64,000 nucleotides of DNA from Setomelanomma holmii (GCA_010015745.1 ML978218.1:1-64000); one strand, 5' to 3'; shown: positions 1 to 11,582, counted from the stretch's first letter. Made by a program: numbers and translations. The notes: a model not told the origin generated them from the sequence alone.

Positions 1-121
1 AGCCTCACAACTTCTTGAGGCACAACGGGATACTGACGCTAAGGAACGGGCAGCAGAGAGAGTGGCAGCTGAAACAGCAGCTCAAACGCTTCAGTCTATG
101 TGTACAGAGTGGCAATTGTAA
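1..121 (+). CDS. 3' end of an unknown gene, cut by the window edge
   Basis: A reading frame open from the left edge (codons from base 2) ends in TAA at 119-121 and gives about 39 residues. They are alanine-, glutamate- and arginine-rich, with heptad-like spacing typical of a coiled-coil tail (for example AKERAAERVAAETAAQ). The start and main body lie outside the window, so no function can be assigned. Such tails occur in many fungal proteins, including transposase-like ones, but nothing here decides between them. The coding call rests on composition only. Confidence 0.4.
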   Translation, partial: ASQLLEAQRDTDAKERAAERVAAETAAQTLQSMCTEWQL

Positions 122-385
122 CTACGTTGAGAGAACAATCATGAAATTCAGTTGGATGGCTCAATTCCGGTGCGTGGCTCGGAACCGGGGGTGGCTCGAA
201 ACCCCGTCAGCTAGCTTAGTGCACCTTCCCAAGATGTCAATAAGACTTCCCTCACCTGCGCGTCGCATCACTTTCGGTCCTTCCAACTTCACCAAACAAT
301 TCTTCTTCCATCAATTTCTCTCACCCACCAGCATTTCTCCTACATAATCTTCATCAAAAAATCATTAATCACAAAGCCCTTCATT

Positions 386-802
386 ATGGCAACTACAACT
401 ACAAAGACTGCGACTCCAAAGGCGGCTACCGGCGCGGGTGTTAAGAAGAAGGATGGTCGCCCAGCTGGCAAGAAGAACAGCAATGCCAGGACTGCCATGG
501 TCAAGATGCAGACCTACTGTGAGTCTCGAACAGTTGACGCGTTTTTGTCGCGTTCATGGACGCGACCACGCTTGTCATTTCCCTGATAAGGCTGTGCTAA
601 CCATGAATCATAGTCAAGGAGAATCGTTCCAAATACAAGGACCTCGACTTCAAAGAGCAGCAGAAGAAGCTTGGAGCGGATGTACGTCCTGCTTTGCTGA
701 TTTGACGCGCGTCATGCGACCGCATGCCATATCTCATCTGTGCAATCATCTAACTCGTCACAGTGGAAAGCATCGAAGGAGAACCCAAAGAACAGTGCTT
801 AG
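386..802 (+). CDS. Small basic HMG-box-like protein (79 aa)
   Basis: Three exons, 386-518, 614-681 and 764-802, join in frame across introns with GTGAGT and GTACGT donors and TAG/CAG acceptors, giving 79 residues. The N-terminal half is a low-complexity Thr/Ala/Lys tail. The C-terminal half (YFKENRSKYKDLDFKEQQKK, then LGADWKASKENPKN) resembles helices 1-2 of an HMG box, as found in short fungal HMG/YABBY-like chromatin proteins. The lysine-rich composition fits a nuclear DNA-associated protein. This role is inferred from resemblance; the domain is shorter than a full HMG box. The ATG follows a pyrimidine/A-rich leader and is the first in frame. Confidence 0.7.
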
Positions 803-2003
803 ACTCCCATACGACTATTTTCCAGCAGTATTCGTCCTCTCGCAAATGCCCTAAGACACACTTTTCAGCAATGCGGTCTCGGGAGGTGCTTCATGTCAGC
901 GGCACCTGACTTCACTATCATTATCAAACTTATTTTGAGCTCACTTCTTCATCTGTACCAGCGTCGATCAGGGCCGGCTAAATTCGGAGTTCGGTAACGG
1001 ATGGCAGGCATGCCGAATTTGTGTAATTATATTTCCTGAATTGCTACGCGGCAATATGGATGAAGGTCGAGATTGCCATCTGCGAATGTATTACCTGCAT
1101 TGTACCTGCAGCATCGTGATGCGAAACCCTCAGGCTAATTACACGATTGCACCATGCAGTACGACCAACAGGAAGCGCAATGTTCCGCACACGGTGCAAA
1201 CTCCTCATAGGAAGTGCGCTGGCTTGAGTCTGAAATTCAGCGTTGAAATATTCTCCTACTAACATGGTGCCTTCACCCTAAGGTTCTAGCTTTGCGAGAC
1301 ATTGTCGACCACAGCGAGCCACAATCTCTAAACTTAGCATAATGCAACAACGTCACTTCTAGTAGATCGCATACATATTACCGTTGTAGGATGCGGGTCC
1401 ATCAGCGCACAGCGATTGATGGAGTGGAAGATGTGTGGATGCTAATCGAAGCGCGATGTATAACAAGAAACCATCCACGTTGGACAACTCCGCAGATATA
1501 TTCAGCGATATGGTCTCGATTGATACAGACAAGGTCTCAATCTTTACCAACATGGTATGCGCCGTCTCGTGTTATTTTGGACGAACGCACGACCGGGGAT
1601 TTTAGATCCGGGCGTCTCGAAGATGACGCCACATCCCCGCGATCGAAGTACCGAGCGCCCCTCCGACACCAAAGACATCCACCGACTGAACTCTTAACCG
1701 GCCTTAGCGGGGCCGCAAACCGACCTATGAGATTCACCGTATGGTCAGCGGAAGCTATATGGGCTTCTCCACGTTCCGCGCTTGATCAGCGCTTGATCAT
1801 CACAGAGGAGATGCTGCGACGCGCTAATGTGTAAGGTATCTAGGTCACGGCTTGCTTCATTGTAGAACTTGTGCTTCGACTCACAGTCGCTCTCGACTTC
1901 ACGATATCTTACCCTGCCTCTATAGTGCTTTGTTTCGGTGAATTGGCTAGAACAACTGACTTCACAGATCTGCCTTTCAGCGACGTCTACCACAGTACGC
2001 ATC
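803..2003. other. Intergenic, nothing recognised
   Basis: About 1.2 kb between the HMG-like gene and the dioxygenase. Open frames here (for example 1391-1834) have unbiased, arginine/serine-rich translations with no family resemblance, so I treat them as chance. The last few hundred bases should contain the dioxygenase promoter, but I see no clear TATA box. Confidence 0.5.
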
Positions 2004-3159
2004 ATGGCGTCCGCCAACAAACCAGCAGCCCCCAAGGTGCCTGAACTCAAGAACCTCACCATTGAGAACATCACCGAAAACGTCCATCGTATCAACTCAC
2101 AATGCGCCGATCCCCGCCTCAAGTACGTTATGGAGCGCCTCGTCTCGCATCTTCACGACTTTGCGCGCGAAACACGACTGAGTTTCGATGAGTGGATGGC
2201 TGGCATACAATTCCTGACACAAGTCGGTCAAATATGCACTGACGTGCGGCAAGTATGTCCAGCCCTTTTCGAGCCTCCAGCTTCCACTTCACCCGCCAAG
2301 ACTAGACTTGCTAACAACCTCCTCTTTCCAGGAATTCATCCTCCTCAGCGACATCGTCGGCCTCTCCCTCCTCGTCGACTCCATCGACCACCCCAAACCC
2401 CCCTCCTCAACCGAAGGCACCGTCCTTGGCCCCTTCCACACCCATGACGCCTCCACCCTTGCTCCCGGCTCCAATATCTCCGCCGACCCTGCCGGCACAC
2501 CTCTCCTCGTACTATGCAATGTTCGCACAACGTCCGGCGACCCGATTCCCGGTGTCAAAATCGACGTCTGGGAAACGGACAGTCACGGGAAGTATGACGT
2601 GCAGTACGATGATAGGGGAGACAAGGCAGATGGTAGGGCCGTGATAGTAAGTGGGGAGGATGGCATGTTTTGGTTCAAGGCGATAGTACCCGTGCCGTAT
2701 CCCATTCCGAACGATGGGCCAGTGGGCAAGTTATTGGATAGACTGGGCAGACATTGTTGGAGACCGAGTCATATGCATTTCATGTTTGAGAAGACTGGGT
2801 TTGATCATTTGGTTACGTACGTGTCACCATTCCCTTGCACAACTTTGTCACGGTCTGCTCCTAACAGTCCTTAACTCATGCATAGGGCGTTGTACATCCG
2901 TGGCTCCGACTACGAGACTTCAGACGCCGTGTTTGGCGTCAAAGACTCCCTTATCGTTGGGCTTGAGACAGTTAGCCCGGCACAAGCGAAACAGTACGAT
3001 GTCAAAGAGGGAACGCAATTGCTCAAATATGACTTTGTGCTGGTAACGGATGAGGAGACGAAGAAGTTGAGGCACGATGAGGCTGTCAAGGCGATGAAGG
3101 GCTTGGGAAGAGAGGGCATGATTATTGTGGATGGATTGCCTGTGCCAGATGTTGACTAG
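2004..3159 (+). CDS. Intradiol ring-cleavage dioxygenase (catechol/hydroxyquinol 1,2-dioxygenase type)
   Basis: Exons 2004-2252, 2332-2816 and 2886-3159 join in frame to give 335 residues, the usual length for this family. The enzyme opens catechol-type rings between the two hydroxyls using non-haem Fe(III), giving muconate-type products for the 3-oxoadipate route. Residues 1-80 match the N-terminal helical dimerisation domain. The catalytic domain shows STEGTVLGPFH, then GVKIDVWETDSHGKYD. The four iron ligands fit Tyr171, Tyr206, His230 and His232 (RPSHMHF), with the same 24-residue Tyr-to-His spacing as catechol 1,2-dioxygenase. No signal peptide is present, so it is probably cytosolic. The choice between catechol and hydroxyquinol as substrate cannot be made by eye. 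Its stop lies 108 bp from the end of the convergent DUF6594 gene. Confidence 0.92.
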
Positions 3160-3267
3160 TGAACAGCAGATGACTCCTGGCGACCCTTCACACGTCAGAC
3201 ACTGTTGCTATGATTTGCGACCTCCACTAATCAGATCCTCCGAAACGAATATAACAAGTACCGCTGC

Positions 3268-4160
3268 TTACGCAGCAGTCGCAGCAAACATCTCAGGTCT
3301 TCTTGCATTACTCTGAACTGATATCGCGACAGCGAACAACGAAATGAAGACAGCAATGAGAGCAAATCTGATGCGGTCATTTGTGACAAGGTATATTGCC
3401 ACTATGGCGGCCTCAAGGAGTAAAGTGGCACCAACTATTCCGATGAAGGTGACGAAGCGTTTAACAGTGTGAGACGCGTAATATGCTGGAGCATCATCCT
3501 TTGACGCAGATCTTCTGATGAACTGCACATATCAGTATGTACGCCTGACAAGACGACCAGGCTATGCCACTCACAGCGATAGCGCGCCCTATCAAATACT
3601 CAGTGAAGCCAGTGAGGACATCTTGATTCCCGATCGCAACGAACTCGCTTTCGTTGTGATCATCTACAAGCTTTGCACTGCGTCCAAAGAACGACTTTGT
3701 CTGACGAAACCAGCTACTAAAGACTTCCCACACCCGTCGACTTGGACCGCCCATATCTTGTATCTGCTTTTCCGCGATAAGCATCTTGTCTACTCAGCAT
3801 TACTAGTGATCTGCAATCACAGAATTGATCCGACTAACTGTAGCGATATGTAAGCTCTTGGATTCGCCGTATCAATTGCAGTCGTTCTACTCCATGGGGA
3901 TCGCCTGCGGAGGATAGTGATAGGATCGTCTCGAAACATATCGCGGGCATCATAGCATAGTCTGAGCCATCATCTTCGTCATCTTTGTCAAACTTGTGGA
4001 GCTTGGTCTCCAGATATATCAACTCGCTCTGCATGTACAACAAGGCTCGAGCGTTGAGAAGGCTGAAGCGTCGAAAGAGCAATAACTCTGGGTCCGAGTA
4101 TACAAAATTTGCGAAACTTCTGTGAGAGCCAAGAGGTGGTAATGGTGTCGTTGACGGCAA
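3268..4160 (-). CDS. DUF6594 membrane protein, ending at a premature-looking stop
   Basis: Minus-strand exons 4160-3839, 3789-3575 and 3522-3268 join in frame (introns of 49 and 52 nt) to give 263 residues. The N-terminal half has the DUF6594 pattern (PELLLFRRFSLLNARALLYM, then LIYLETKLHKFD) and the C-terminal part carries two hydrophobic helices. DUF6594 proteins are common in ascomycetes and have no established function. The family usually ends with a further hydrophobic helix starting ATAAYAAVLV. Here the codon at that Tyr is TAA (3270-3268), yet the following codons still read AAVLVIFVSEDLIS up to a TAG at 3210-3208. The annotated protein therefore seems to be missing its last helix. Confidence 0.75.
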
Positions 4161-4463
4161 TTCGCAGTTGGTGCAGTCATGGGTAGTGGTATTGTGTATG
4201 AGGATGCCTTGAAAGTCTGTGGCTTATTGTCGAAGCGTGCATGTCAGCAATGGCGCTGTTGTGCTGCGCCTCAGTCAGCGCGCACCAGGGCAAGCTATAC
4301 ACTCGGCCGAGACTCGCTACTTTCCCTACAACCACCTCCGTCACAAAATTGATTTGTCGACCAAGGCTGGTGTGTTAAGAATTTTGGACCTCGCGACAAA
4401 ACATGCTCAGATTCCCCACATAACGGCTCCACAAAAGTGGGCCGTGCTCAATAGCTCCCGAGC

Positions 4464-6167
4464 ATGGCTTTGGTGCCACTGCCTGATCACTACCAAGTTC
4501 TGGGCATTGACGAAGATGCCGACGCCGCCACTATCAACAAGGCCTACCTCAAACTGGTACTGAATCGTCATCTAGACCAGCCCACGTTTCTGGTCCCGCT
4601 GATGAGAAGTCTGGCAGAAGCGCGAGTCACAAAATCCCTTCGCTAACACGACAATTGTGCCTCCCCGGGATGAGGAAACTGATCAAGCTCCACAAACGGC
4701 CAATGGATAAGTGGAAGCTGAACATACTTCCATGCATCTGCCATCAGCTAAACTGCGCACAGGATCTGGGCGCGCTTCAACGAAGCAACCCAAGCCTTCG
4801 AAGGGTTGATGGACTACGAGAGTATCTGCAAATCGTACGTCGACCAAGCCATTGACCACATGGTGGAAGAAACGGTCATGTACGCCGACTTGAGGCCACT
4901 GTTACTTAACAAGTTCAATTCATCAACTGATGGGAAAGTCTATACGAATGAAATCGCATGACTTCAACCGATTATCGATGCTGTGGAGAAAGAGCATGCC
5001 CGAGCCGCAGCTAAATCCAATTCTCATGTATCACCCGGTCAGAGAAGGTCACGAATCAAGCGGCCCTTGCGTGGTATAAGATCTAAACGATCAAGTGGAC
5101 TACAGGACGTGCCAGGATAAATTAACTCCCGCAGTATTACCGCCCTATGCGATACTGAAGCACATCAAAGTTGCATTCGCGAATAGTACGCTTCGGACTT
5201 GGGGTTGGAAGTGCGTTACTTTGAACCCAATGGACGACCGTCATTCATCATGGGGAATGGCAAGACGATCGAAGCGATTGGTGTTGCCGAATGCAACTGG
5301 CGTTTCGCTGCAGAGTCTGCGGTTCTGAAGATCAGCCTCTATGGGCTCCCAAGTTGCATTTTCGAGGTGATTTTAGGGTCTGACTTCTTGTACAGCACAG
5401 AGACAATCACTTCGAAAAGGCATCGATTGTGCTTAATGGAGAGACTAGCCAATGGCCCTGGAGGTCGACTTGTGAACCTTTGCGGTACGTCTGTCCGATG
5501 CTTGAGGGGTATGTTGGGATCGACTGAGTGCTCAGTTCTTCCAGGTTCTGGCGCAGAACCAAGTCTGGTGACGTGCGACTACGCTGAGCAACAGGGATGG
5601 CTATCAGACATGTACCAAGATCCCGACAGCTACCAGCTATTGCAAATTGCTGATGGCAGTACTGCGAAGGTCCACGGGCGTTTGCGATTCCACTGGAGCT
5701 ATTTGACAGGATGGGGACCCGTTACATCTGATACTGATAACTATCACGATTTCGGCGTTCTCCGCGGTTGCCCATTCCATGTGATTCTAGGTTGCGAGAT
5801 CTTGGACAATACTGAGACTTTCACGAACCATCTGGACTCACTTCACGAGGTAGTCAAGGACGGACTATCAGGCTTGAGTTTCGTCATGTGGGTCAAAGCC
5901 AAACTAAACAAGAGCGCTAAAGCCAAACTTACAACTTCACCGGTGGACCAAGAAGTGGAGCGAAAGAAAAGGGAAAGAGAGGCGACCTTGGAAGCGCTTG
6001 CCAAATCTGAGTGGCCTGCAAATACCGACAAATGGAACCAGAACATCCCGCAGCCAGGTGTTCCAAGCATACCACCCGATCCCCAGTCCACTACTTCGCA
6101 AGCTTCAAGGAGTACGACTCTTACCTCTACAAGCGCCTCGACTTCGTCTGCAGCGACACCAGACTAA
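4464..6167 (+). pseudogene. Decayed DnaJ-domain plus tandem retropepsin-like protein gene
   Basis: The ATG at 4464 starts a J domain (DHYQVLGIDEDADAATINKAY), but the HPD motif needed to stimulate Hsp70 reads HLD. After a disrupted stretch (stop at 4644-4646 and apparent indels to about 4757), the same frame resumes with a J-domain helix IV-like segment (ARFNEATQAFEGLMDYE). It then runs through in-frame stops TGA 4959, TAA 5118 and TAG 5184 into two aspartic-protease-like repeats. Repeat 1 has DTEA where DTGA is expected, followed by FIMGNGKTIEAIG and VILGSDFLYSTET. Repeat 2 has GSGAEPSLVTCDYA, with Gly where Asp is expected, and HVILGCEILDNTET. The open frame ends at 6167. All parts share one frame, so they were probably one gene. 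It is very unlikely to make an active product. Confidence 0.75.
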
Positions 6168-7819
6168 CAGTTTACCTCCAACGTACATCCTCGTCCTTCC
6201 TTGCGTATCTTGTGGTGGGAGCCTTATATGAGGAACACTTTGGGATATTTTATCAAAGATTAGCGTCACTGCGATCATGGGACGCAGCTTGTCGATGTTC
6301 ACGACAAAAGTTTGACATTTTTGCAGGCTAGGTTCATCTTACTCGAGTTTCCTCGATCCGAATTGCTCCGATCATGATGTGCGCCTGAATTATCTGGAAT
6401 GTCATCTCACTTGAACAAGTCGCCCTAGCTTGTCGAAGCTTGTTAAGCAAACGCTTGTGTACGGTCAACTGCGTCAGATCGAAACTGGTGACAGTCTTTC
6501 TTGTCGTGCATTATGCAGTGGGGATGAAGGCGGAGCTGCGTAAGGACCTCCGGATCAGACCCACGGGCACGATCTCAACGCACTAGGTAATCCACATGCA
6601 GCAAATGATAAAGCAAATCTACGACACGCCGCGCATGAGGCTCCAACGAGAGCTTCGGTGTCATCAAAGCATGCCCGATGCCAAGAGAAGGATTGAGGCG
6701 GTACCTAAGTATCATTTGCCTAATCGGGGTGCTCGGGAGGCGCCGCTTTGGCGCGGCCCGTGCCCTTCGTATCCGTGGGGTAGCCTTGAGGTGAGGCAAT
6801 CGGACCTGATGCGTTGAAGGTGGAACGCGCCGCTAATTTCCGAGCGAGTCGACGGAACTAGGACAGACAGGAACCGCCGGATTGGTAAGAACGAAACACG
6901 AATGCTACCATTGTAGTACAGTAACCAGCATGACTCGATCGTTGATACGAGAAGCGTTATACCGGTTGCATGTCGGTGCACGGTAGCTCTCAATATTGTC
7001 GTCTTTGCATAAGGATAGTTCGAATTGGAGGTTTCCATCATGTGAGTGAGTATTCCTGTTGTACCCCATTGCTTTACGTAGGATCTTCGAGTGCATGATT
7101 CCCGCTGCCCAAATCAACAGCAAACTCAGCGACAAGCATTAACGGAAGGTGTTCAATCAGAGCATTCAAAGGGTTCGCATTCGCTGGAATCTCCCGGTCA
7201 GCGGAGCAATCAAAGTATCGGTATCTATTCTAAAGATGCGAGTAAGCAGCTTCACAGCCTTCACTCTGGATCTTAAATCCAAACTTTACTTCTGACGACC
7301 TATGCATCTTGTGCAGACATCAGACGTAGTGTTCTCGTAGTATAATGGAATTGATATTCCATCATCAGAGAATATTGACAAGTCTGCTCCTAATCAGCTT
7401 TGAATACACTCTGGATCTATCAAGGCCAGATTGTGTGGTTATTACTAGCGTACTACAGGAAGTATTCCCTCTTCGACATGAAGATCTAGCATACACAACG
7501 TATTGACTAAGGACGAAGAAGGACACTCTTAACATCGTTCTCGTGAGTTCCGTGCAAGCATTTCAGTAAGCCAGTAGGGCCGGTTATGTGAAGGCTCGTA
7601 TCAATCTATGAGTCTTGGTCTTGGCAACTAGGCAAACACTGCACTCAGACGAGGAAAGCATCGTCGTCCGAATAAAGAGTATATTCTCGCCGATCTATAT
7701 CCCTTCAAGATATGAATTGGTACTGTCCAGCCCTCGATTGAGCTTTTGGATATCCACCCTCCACCCAACTAAACTCCATCCGACCTCGATTAACCAGTCT
7801 AAGCAAACAAAAACTCAAC
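6168..7819. other. Intergenic, nothing recognised
   Basis: About 1.65 kb of sequence near 50% GC. Open frames are short, lie on both strands, and lack coding character. I find no tRNA and no repeat. The final 200 bases form the likely promoter and leader of the secreted cysteine-rich protein gene. Confidence 0.5.
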
Positions 7820-8299
7820 ATGCCCGCCTTCAACCTCGTCACTGTTGTCTCCGCCCTCGCCTTCATGGCCACCAGGCGCAGTGCTTTGACCGTCCAGTGC
7901 CGAGACTCCAGAAGCACTACGGGCGGCTACACCTCCACGATCACAATCTCCGACAGCAATGGTAGCTATACCTGCGGCGCAGAGGGTAAGCCTAGCTCCA
8001 AGATTCCTGGAGCCTGTGCTTCTTTCATCAATACAGCTGCTGCCAGGCTAGTTGGACCCAAGTACTGCGACAAAGCGAGGTTCTGGATCGAGAACAATCA
8101 GTTGCAGTTGTATGCTGGCGGATACAGAAGTGGCAACTTTTGGAGACAGTCATGTGGGAAAGGAGTAAGTTCATTGTGGGTATTGAGCAGTGGTTGACTG
8201 GTGCTAATCAAATCACAGTCCGATTGCAATGGAGCTTTTGGCGTGACTTGTGGATGCTGTTGCAATAGCAGCAGCTGTGGCTTTTATGTCAAGGGTTAG
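7820..8299 (+). CDS. Small secreted cysteine-rich protein (141 aa), candidate effector
   Basis: Exons 7820-8164 and 8219-8299 join in frame across a 54-nt intron (GTAAGT...CACAG), giving 141 residues. The N-terminus has a hydrophobic core (LVTVVSALAFMA) that looks like a signal peptide, although two arginines just after it are atypical. The mature part has 11 cysteines, including a CGCCC cluster in the second exon, and several aromatic/glycine patches (YAGGYRSGNFW). Small size, secretion and many cysteines are features of fungal effectors and other apoplastic proteins. No known family is recognised, so the effector role is inference. The gene is isolated, with 1.6-1.9 kb of non-coding DNA on each side. 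Confidence 0.75.
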
Positions 8300-10231
8300 G
8301 ACGTTTAGCCGACAAGCAACAATGTCATACTGCGCAGTAGCACTACTCATTGTCGACGAGGTCCTTCTATCCCAAGATCGTACTCGAACTATATAGTTTC
8401 TATCAGTTTTCGATTATGCTGTGATAATATGCCCCTTTAGTTCCATCTCAAGATAAGCTTGTACATGCGCTCGTCCCCAAAACAGCAGATCCACAACATG
8501 ACTTGCAATCCTCACACATTTTGCGATAGCATTCAGGAATTGCTCGAATAAACAGTGCATAGCTAAGCCAGACGTGTCGAACTTATATATCAAATCTTGG
8601 CTTGTAGTCATACAGCATATTGTGCAAAGACCAGTAGATGTTGTTCAGGCTCGCTTTTGCGGTGTCTTTGGAAGGAGAGGAGCAGATATTATGGACGCTT
8701 GGAGTGGTTCGAACAACGATATGCTCGGCTATAAATCTCTGAGTTGCTAATAGCGGTCCAAGAACAGAGCTTGATGTGCAAAGCAATTATTGGGAATTTA
8801 GATAGCTTCTACACTTCAAGCTTCATTTAGCAAATGTCTGCATGTTTTTCGAAAGGCAGAAAGCACGCATAGCCGCCTTCGGTTCGCTTTTTTTTTGTTT
8901 ATCGAGGGGACTTGTTGAGAAGGAAAGCCTACAATAAACACGGGGTATTTCTCTCCTGAAAGCGGAAATCACCTATAGAGAAAGGATATTTCCTTTTGAA
9001 GACCAAAGGCATAGGGGAGAACGTTTGCGCCTTCGTCTGCGGTCAACCCAGTGTTGCGCTGGCAGGCAACGTCTGCCGGACACAACGCGTACCCATAGTA
9101 GTTTTCAATTGATGTGTCCGCACCATGCGCAGATCTACTAAGTGGCGTTTGAAAATCCAAACTTTTTGATTATCACGATTTAGGGTTGGGCTTTTTGATG
9201 TGATTGTGGTGCAGCGCTTCTCTGAAACGAGTGATGGCTGGCGGAAGATATATACCTCATCCTGGAGATCGCAGAGACTGCATTCATTTGTCTGGTTTGC
9301 TATTCTCGAGTATTGAGTCTACGAAGGGGTCAGAGCTCAGAAAAGCTAGCACATGGTTCGTTTCGGAATGAACGACCTGAAAGCTAGTTAACGACATATT
9401 GGGTGCAGGGACGGATTTGAACATTCTAATTTTCGTGCGAGACTCGGATTCTCGCGAAGACACATACCTTGCCTGTACTTTGCTTTTGATTGATGCGCGA
9501 AGGATCGAAGACGCGTAGTAAAGAGCAGGTTGACGAGAGCCTGGAAAGTTAAAATACCCTCACAAGCTCAAACGTAGCATGAGTCCACCTCGGGCTTCTC
9601 GAAAAATCCGAAACATACCCGAAATGTATATATCATTCGATTACCCAAGAACCCTCGTCGGTCTTGGAAACCATGACCCTTCGCGCGAGTTCATTCTCAG
9701 ACGCGAGGTCTGAGTGCGCGGAGGTTCCCGCACACATTACGCTTTTCGGATGCTACCTTCAGTGCACCGACTCGCCCAAAACAAACGAAAAAAGACAATT
9801 GTGTGGCAACTGCACAACTGGGAGAAAGGCGAAATGGGGCTCCCAAGAGCCAAATTTGGAGAGAACAGAAAACAGTGCTCTGATAAATCAATCAAAGAAG
9901 AGCAAGCCGGGCTTTATATAGACGGTTCAAGAAAGAAGCAGCCCAGTGCGACCAAGTGAAAAGAAGCTGGGAACTGTGCATGTGCACTCTCATACGTGGA
10001 ATGTGATGAAGGGTATAATTGTAGCAGTGTACAGGTGTGATGAGTCTCACGCCAATCTGTGCGGCATAGTCGCAGGGTATCATATTTTAGGTCTACTGGA
10101 AATTAGCGCCGTCTGTCCCAAGGATTTTGTCGATTCCATACCTCCCATGACGCCGTCCCATGCATATCAAGTGAGATTTTTCAATCCTCGAGCTTCGTCG
10201 CTGCCCATGTAACAAGCACATCGTGGTGGCC
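8300..10231. other. Intergenic, nothing firm
   Basis: About 1.9 kb. A 63-codon minus-strand frame at 9160-8969 has a fairly natural composition but no partner exon. A tRNA-like fold near 9410-9490 was examined and rejected. No other feature is seen. Confidence 0.45.
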
Positions 10232-11323
10232 TTACTTTCTCCCAATACTGAAGCCCCTCGTCATATAGTCCGCACTCCTCTTCAGATCCGGCTTATCCTC
10301 ACTCTTCCTGAACAAGCTCTTCACGTTGTCATTCTCCTGCAGCTTCCTCCTCTTATTCCGCTCTTCCTGCTCTTTCATGACCTTTTGTGCGATCGAGGCG
10401 GTGGAAGCGTTCTTGATGCCGTTGCTCGTACCAGTGGTTGCTACAGGCGCGGGCTTGTCTTTCTTCTCTTTCTTCGCCTTCTCCTCGTCTGATGACTTCT
10501 TCTTGTCCTCATCGGAGTGCTTCGTGCCATTATCCACGGCGTCGCCACTGGTTTCGTCTTTGTCCGTACCCTTCCTCCGCTTCTTGCTACCGGGCGCTTT
10601 CTTCAGCGCATGTGTGAGCCCTTTCTCCTTCAACGTCTTGACTCTTAAATTCAGCCTCGCAATATCCGTCGACACTGTCGGTAGAATCGGGATCACATCG
10701 TTCTCCGCATATGCCTCACTGCACTGCACCACATTAGCCTTCATCCTAACCCATCCTCCAATCCAACCTGCCCTCAAAATGGGACCTGCGAATGAACTTA
10801 CCTGCAAACATTTCTCCCCCTTAACTTCCCTAACCACACTCCCCGCATATGCATGCCCACACGGCACCAGATAACACGCCTTACTCCCCGGCCCCAACTC
10901 CACCCCCGTAATCGGACACACCCACTTCTCTCCGCGCGCACTCAACTCCCTCTGTCCCTCCACAACCTCAAACTGCACCTCGACAACATCCTTCAAGCCC
11001 TTGACCCTGTCCCCAAAAGTCCCCAGCTCTGCAAATCCACCCTCGCTCACGCCCTTCACACCGCCAACCTTGCGCATTTCGTCTTTCTCCCGGTCATCCT
11101 CGGGCTTGAGCAGGAACTCGATGATGCTGTCTTTGTTGTACAGGATACCCGCTGCGTCGCTGACGACGGGGCGCGCGAGGGGTTTGCGCGTGAGCGGGTC
11201 CGTAGTCCAGCCGTATTCTTGCTGTTCGTTTTGCGCCTCTTTGATCTGTGCGGCGGTGAGCGATTTGGCGGCTTCTTTGACGAGTTCGCGGCGCTTGGGG
11301 ATCGAGCCGCCGTCGTTGCCCAT
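10232..11323 (-). CDS. rtf2: Replication termination factor 2 (Rtf2-type, C2HC2-like RING)
   Basis: Exons 11323-10802 and 10723-10232 give 337 residues. Rtf2 proteins act in the nucleus at stalled replication forks and have roles in splicing; in Schizosaccharomyces pombe Rtf2 supports the site-specific RTS1 barrier. The N-terminus MGNDGGSIPKRRELVK and the block WTTDPLTRKPLARPVVSD are characteristic. The RING-like domain follows (WVCPITGVEL, LVPCGHAY, then CLQ joined to CSEAYAENDVIPILP). The C-terminus is Lys/Glu-rich and probably disordered. The 78-nt intron (GTAAGT...GTGCAG) lies inside the RING, is a multiple of three and has no stop, so an unspliced reading would look intact. The frame stays open upstream of 11323, but family similarity begins at this Met. 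Confidence 0.9.
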   Translation of the reverse strand: MGNDGGSIPKRRELVKEAAKSLTAAQIKEAQNEQQEYGWTTDPLTRKPLARPVVSDAAGILYNKDSIIEFLLKPEDDREKDEMRKVGGVKGVSEGGFAELGTFGDRVKGLKDVVEVQFEVVEGQRELSARGEKWVCPITGVELGPGSKACYLVPCGHAYAGSVVREVKGEKCLQVSSFAGPILRAGWIGGWVRMKANVVQCSEAYAENDVIPILPTVSTDIARLNLRVKTLKEKGLTHALKKAPGSKKRRKGTDKDETSGDAVDNGTKHSDEDKKKSSDEEKAKKEKKDKPAPVATTGTSNGIKNASTASIAQKVMKEQEERNKRRKLQENDNVKSLFRKSEDKPDLKRSADYMTRGFSIGRK

Positions 11324-11582
11324 GGTTGCGAGGGGTGTCTGTGGGAGAGTGGTGGGTGAGTGGTGTGGTTTGGGTTGGTGGATAGAGTTGCGGAGTTTGG
11401 GACTGAGGTGTGGCTTGGCATTGACGTTACGTAGGCACTCGTACCGTTGGCAACAATAGTATGTGTTTGCAAGAAGATTCAAGATAGTCAGGATATCATG
11501 TAGTACAGCATATGTATGATACATGGTTTTACATATATTCGTGTTTGGCGTACTACATTCTTTGCCTGCCGTATGATGCATC

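Noticed and set aside
9405..9490. tRNA-like fold on the minus strand: 7-bp acceptor with one mismatch, a perfect 5-bp stem with 7-base loop ATCCGAG, and a TTCAAAT T-loop
   Set aside because: The D arm does not form and lacks the GG pair, the T stem has only 3 of 5 pairs, and the variable region is odd. It may be chance or a very old relic; a tRNAscan-SE run would decide.
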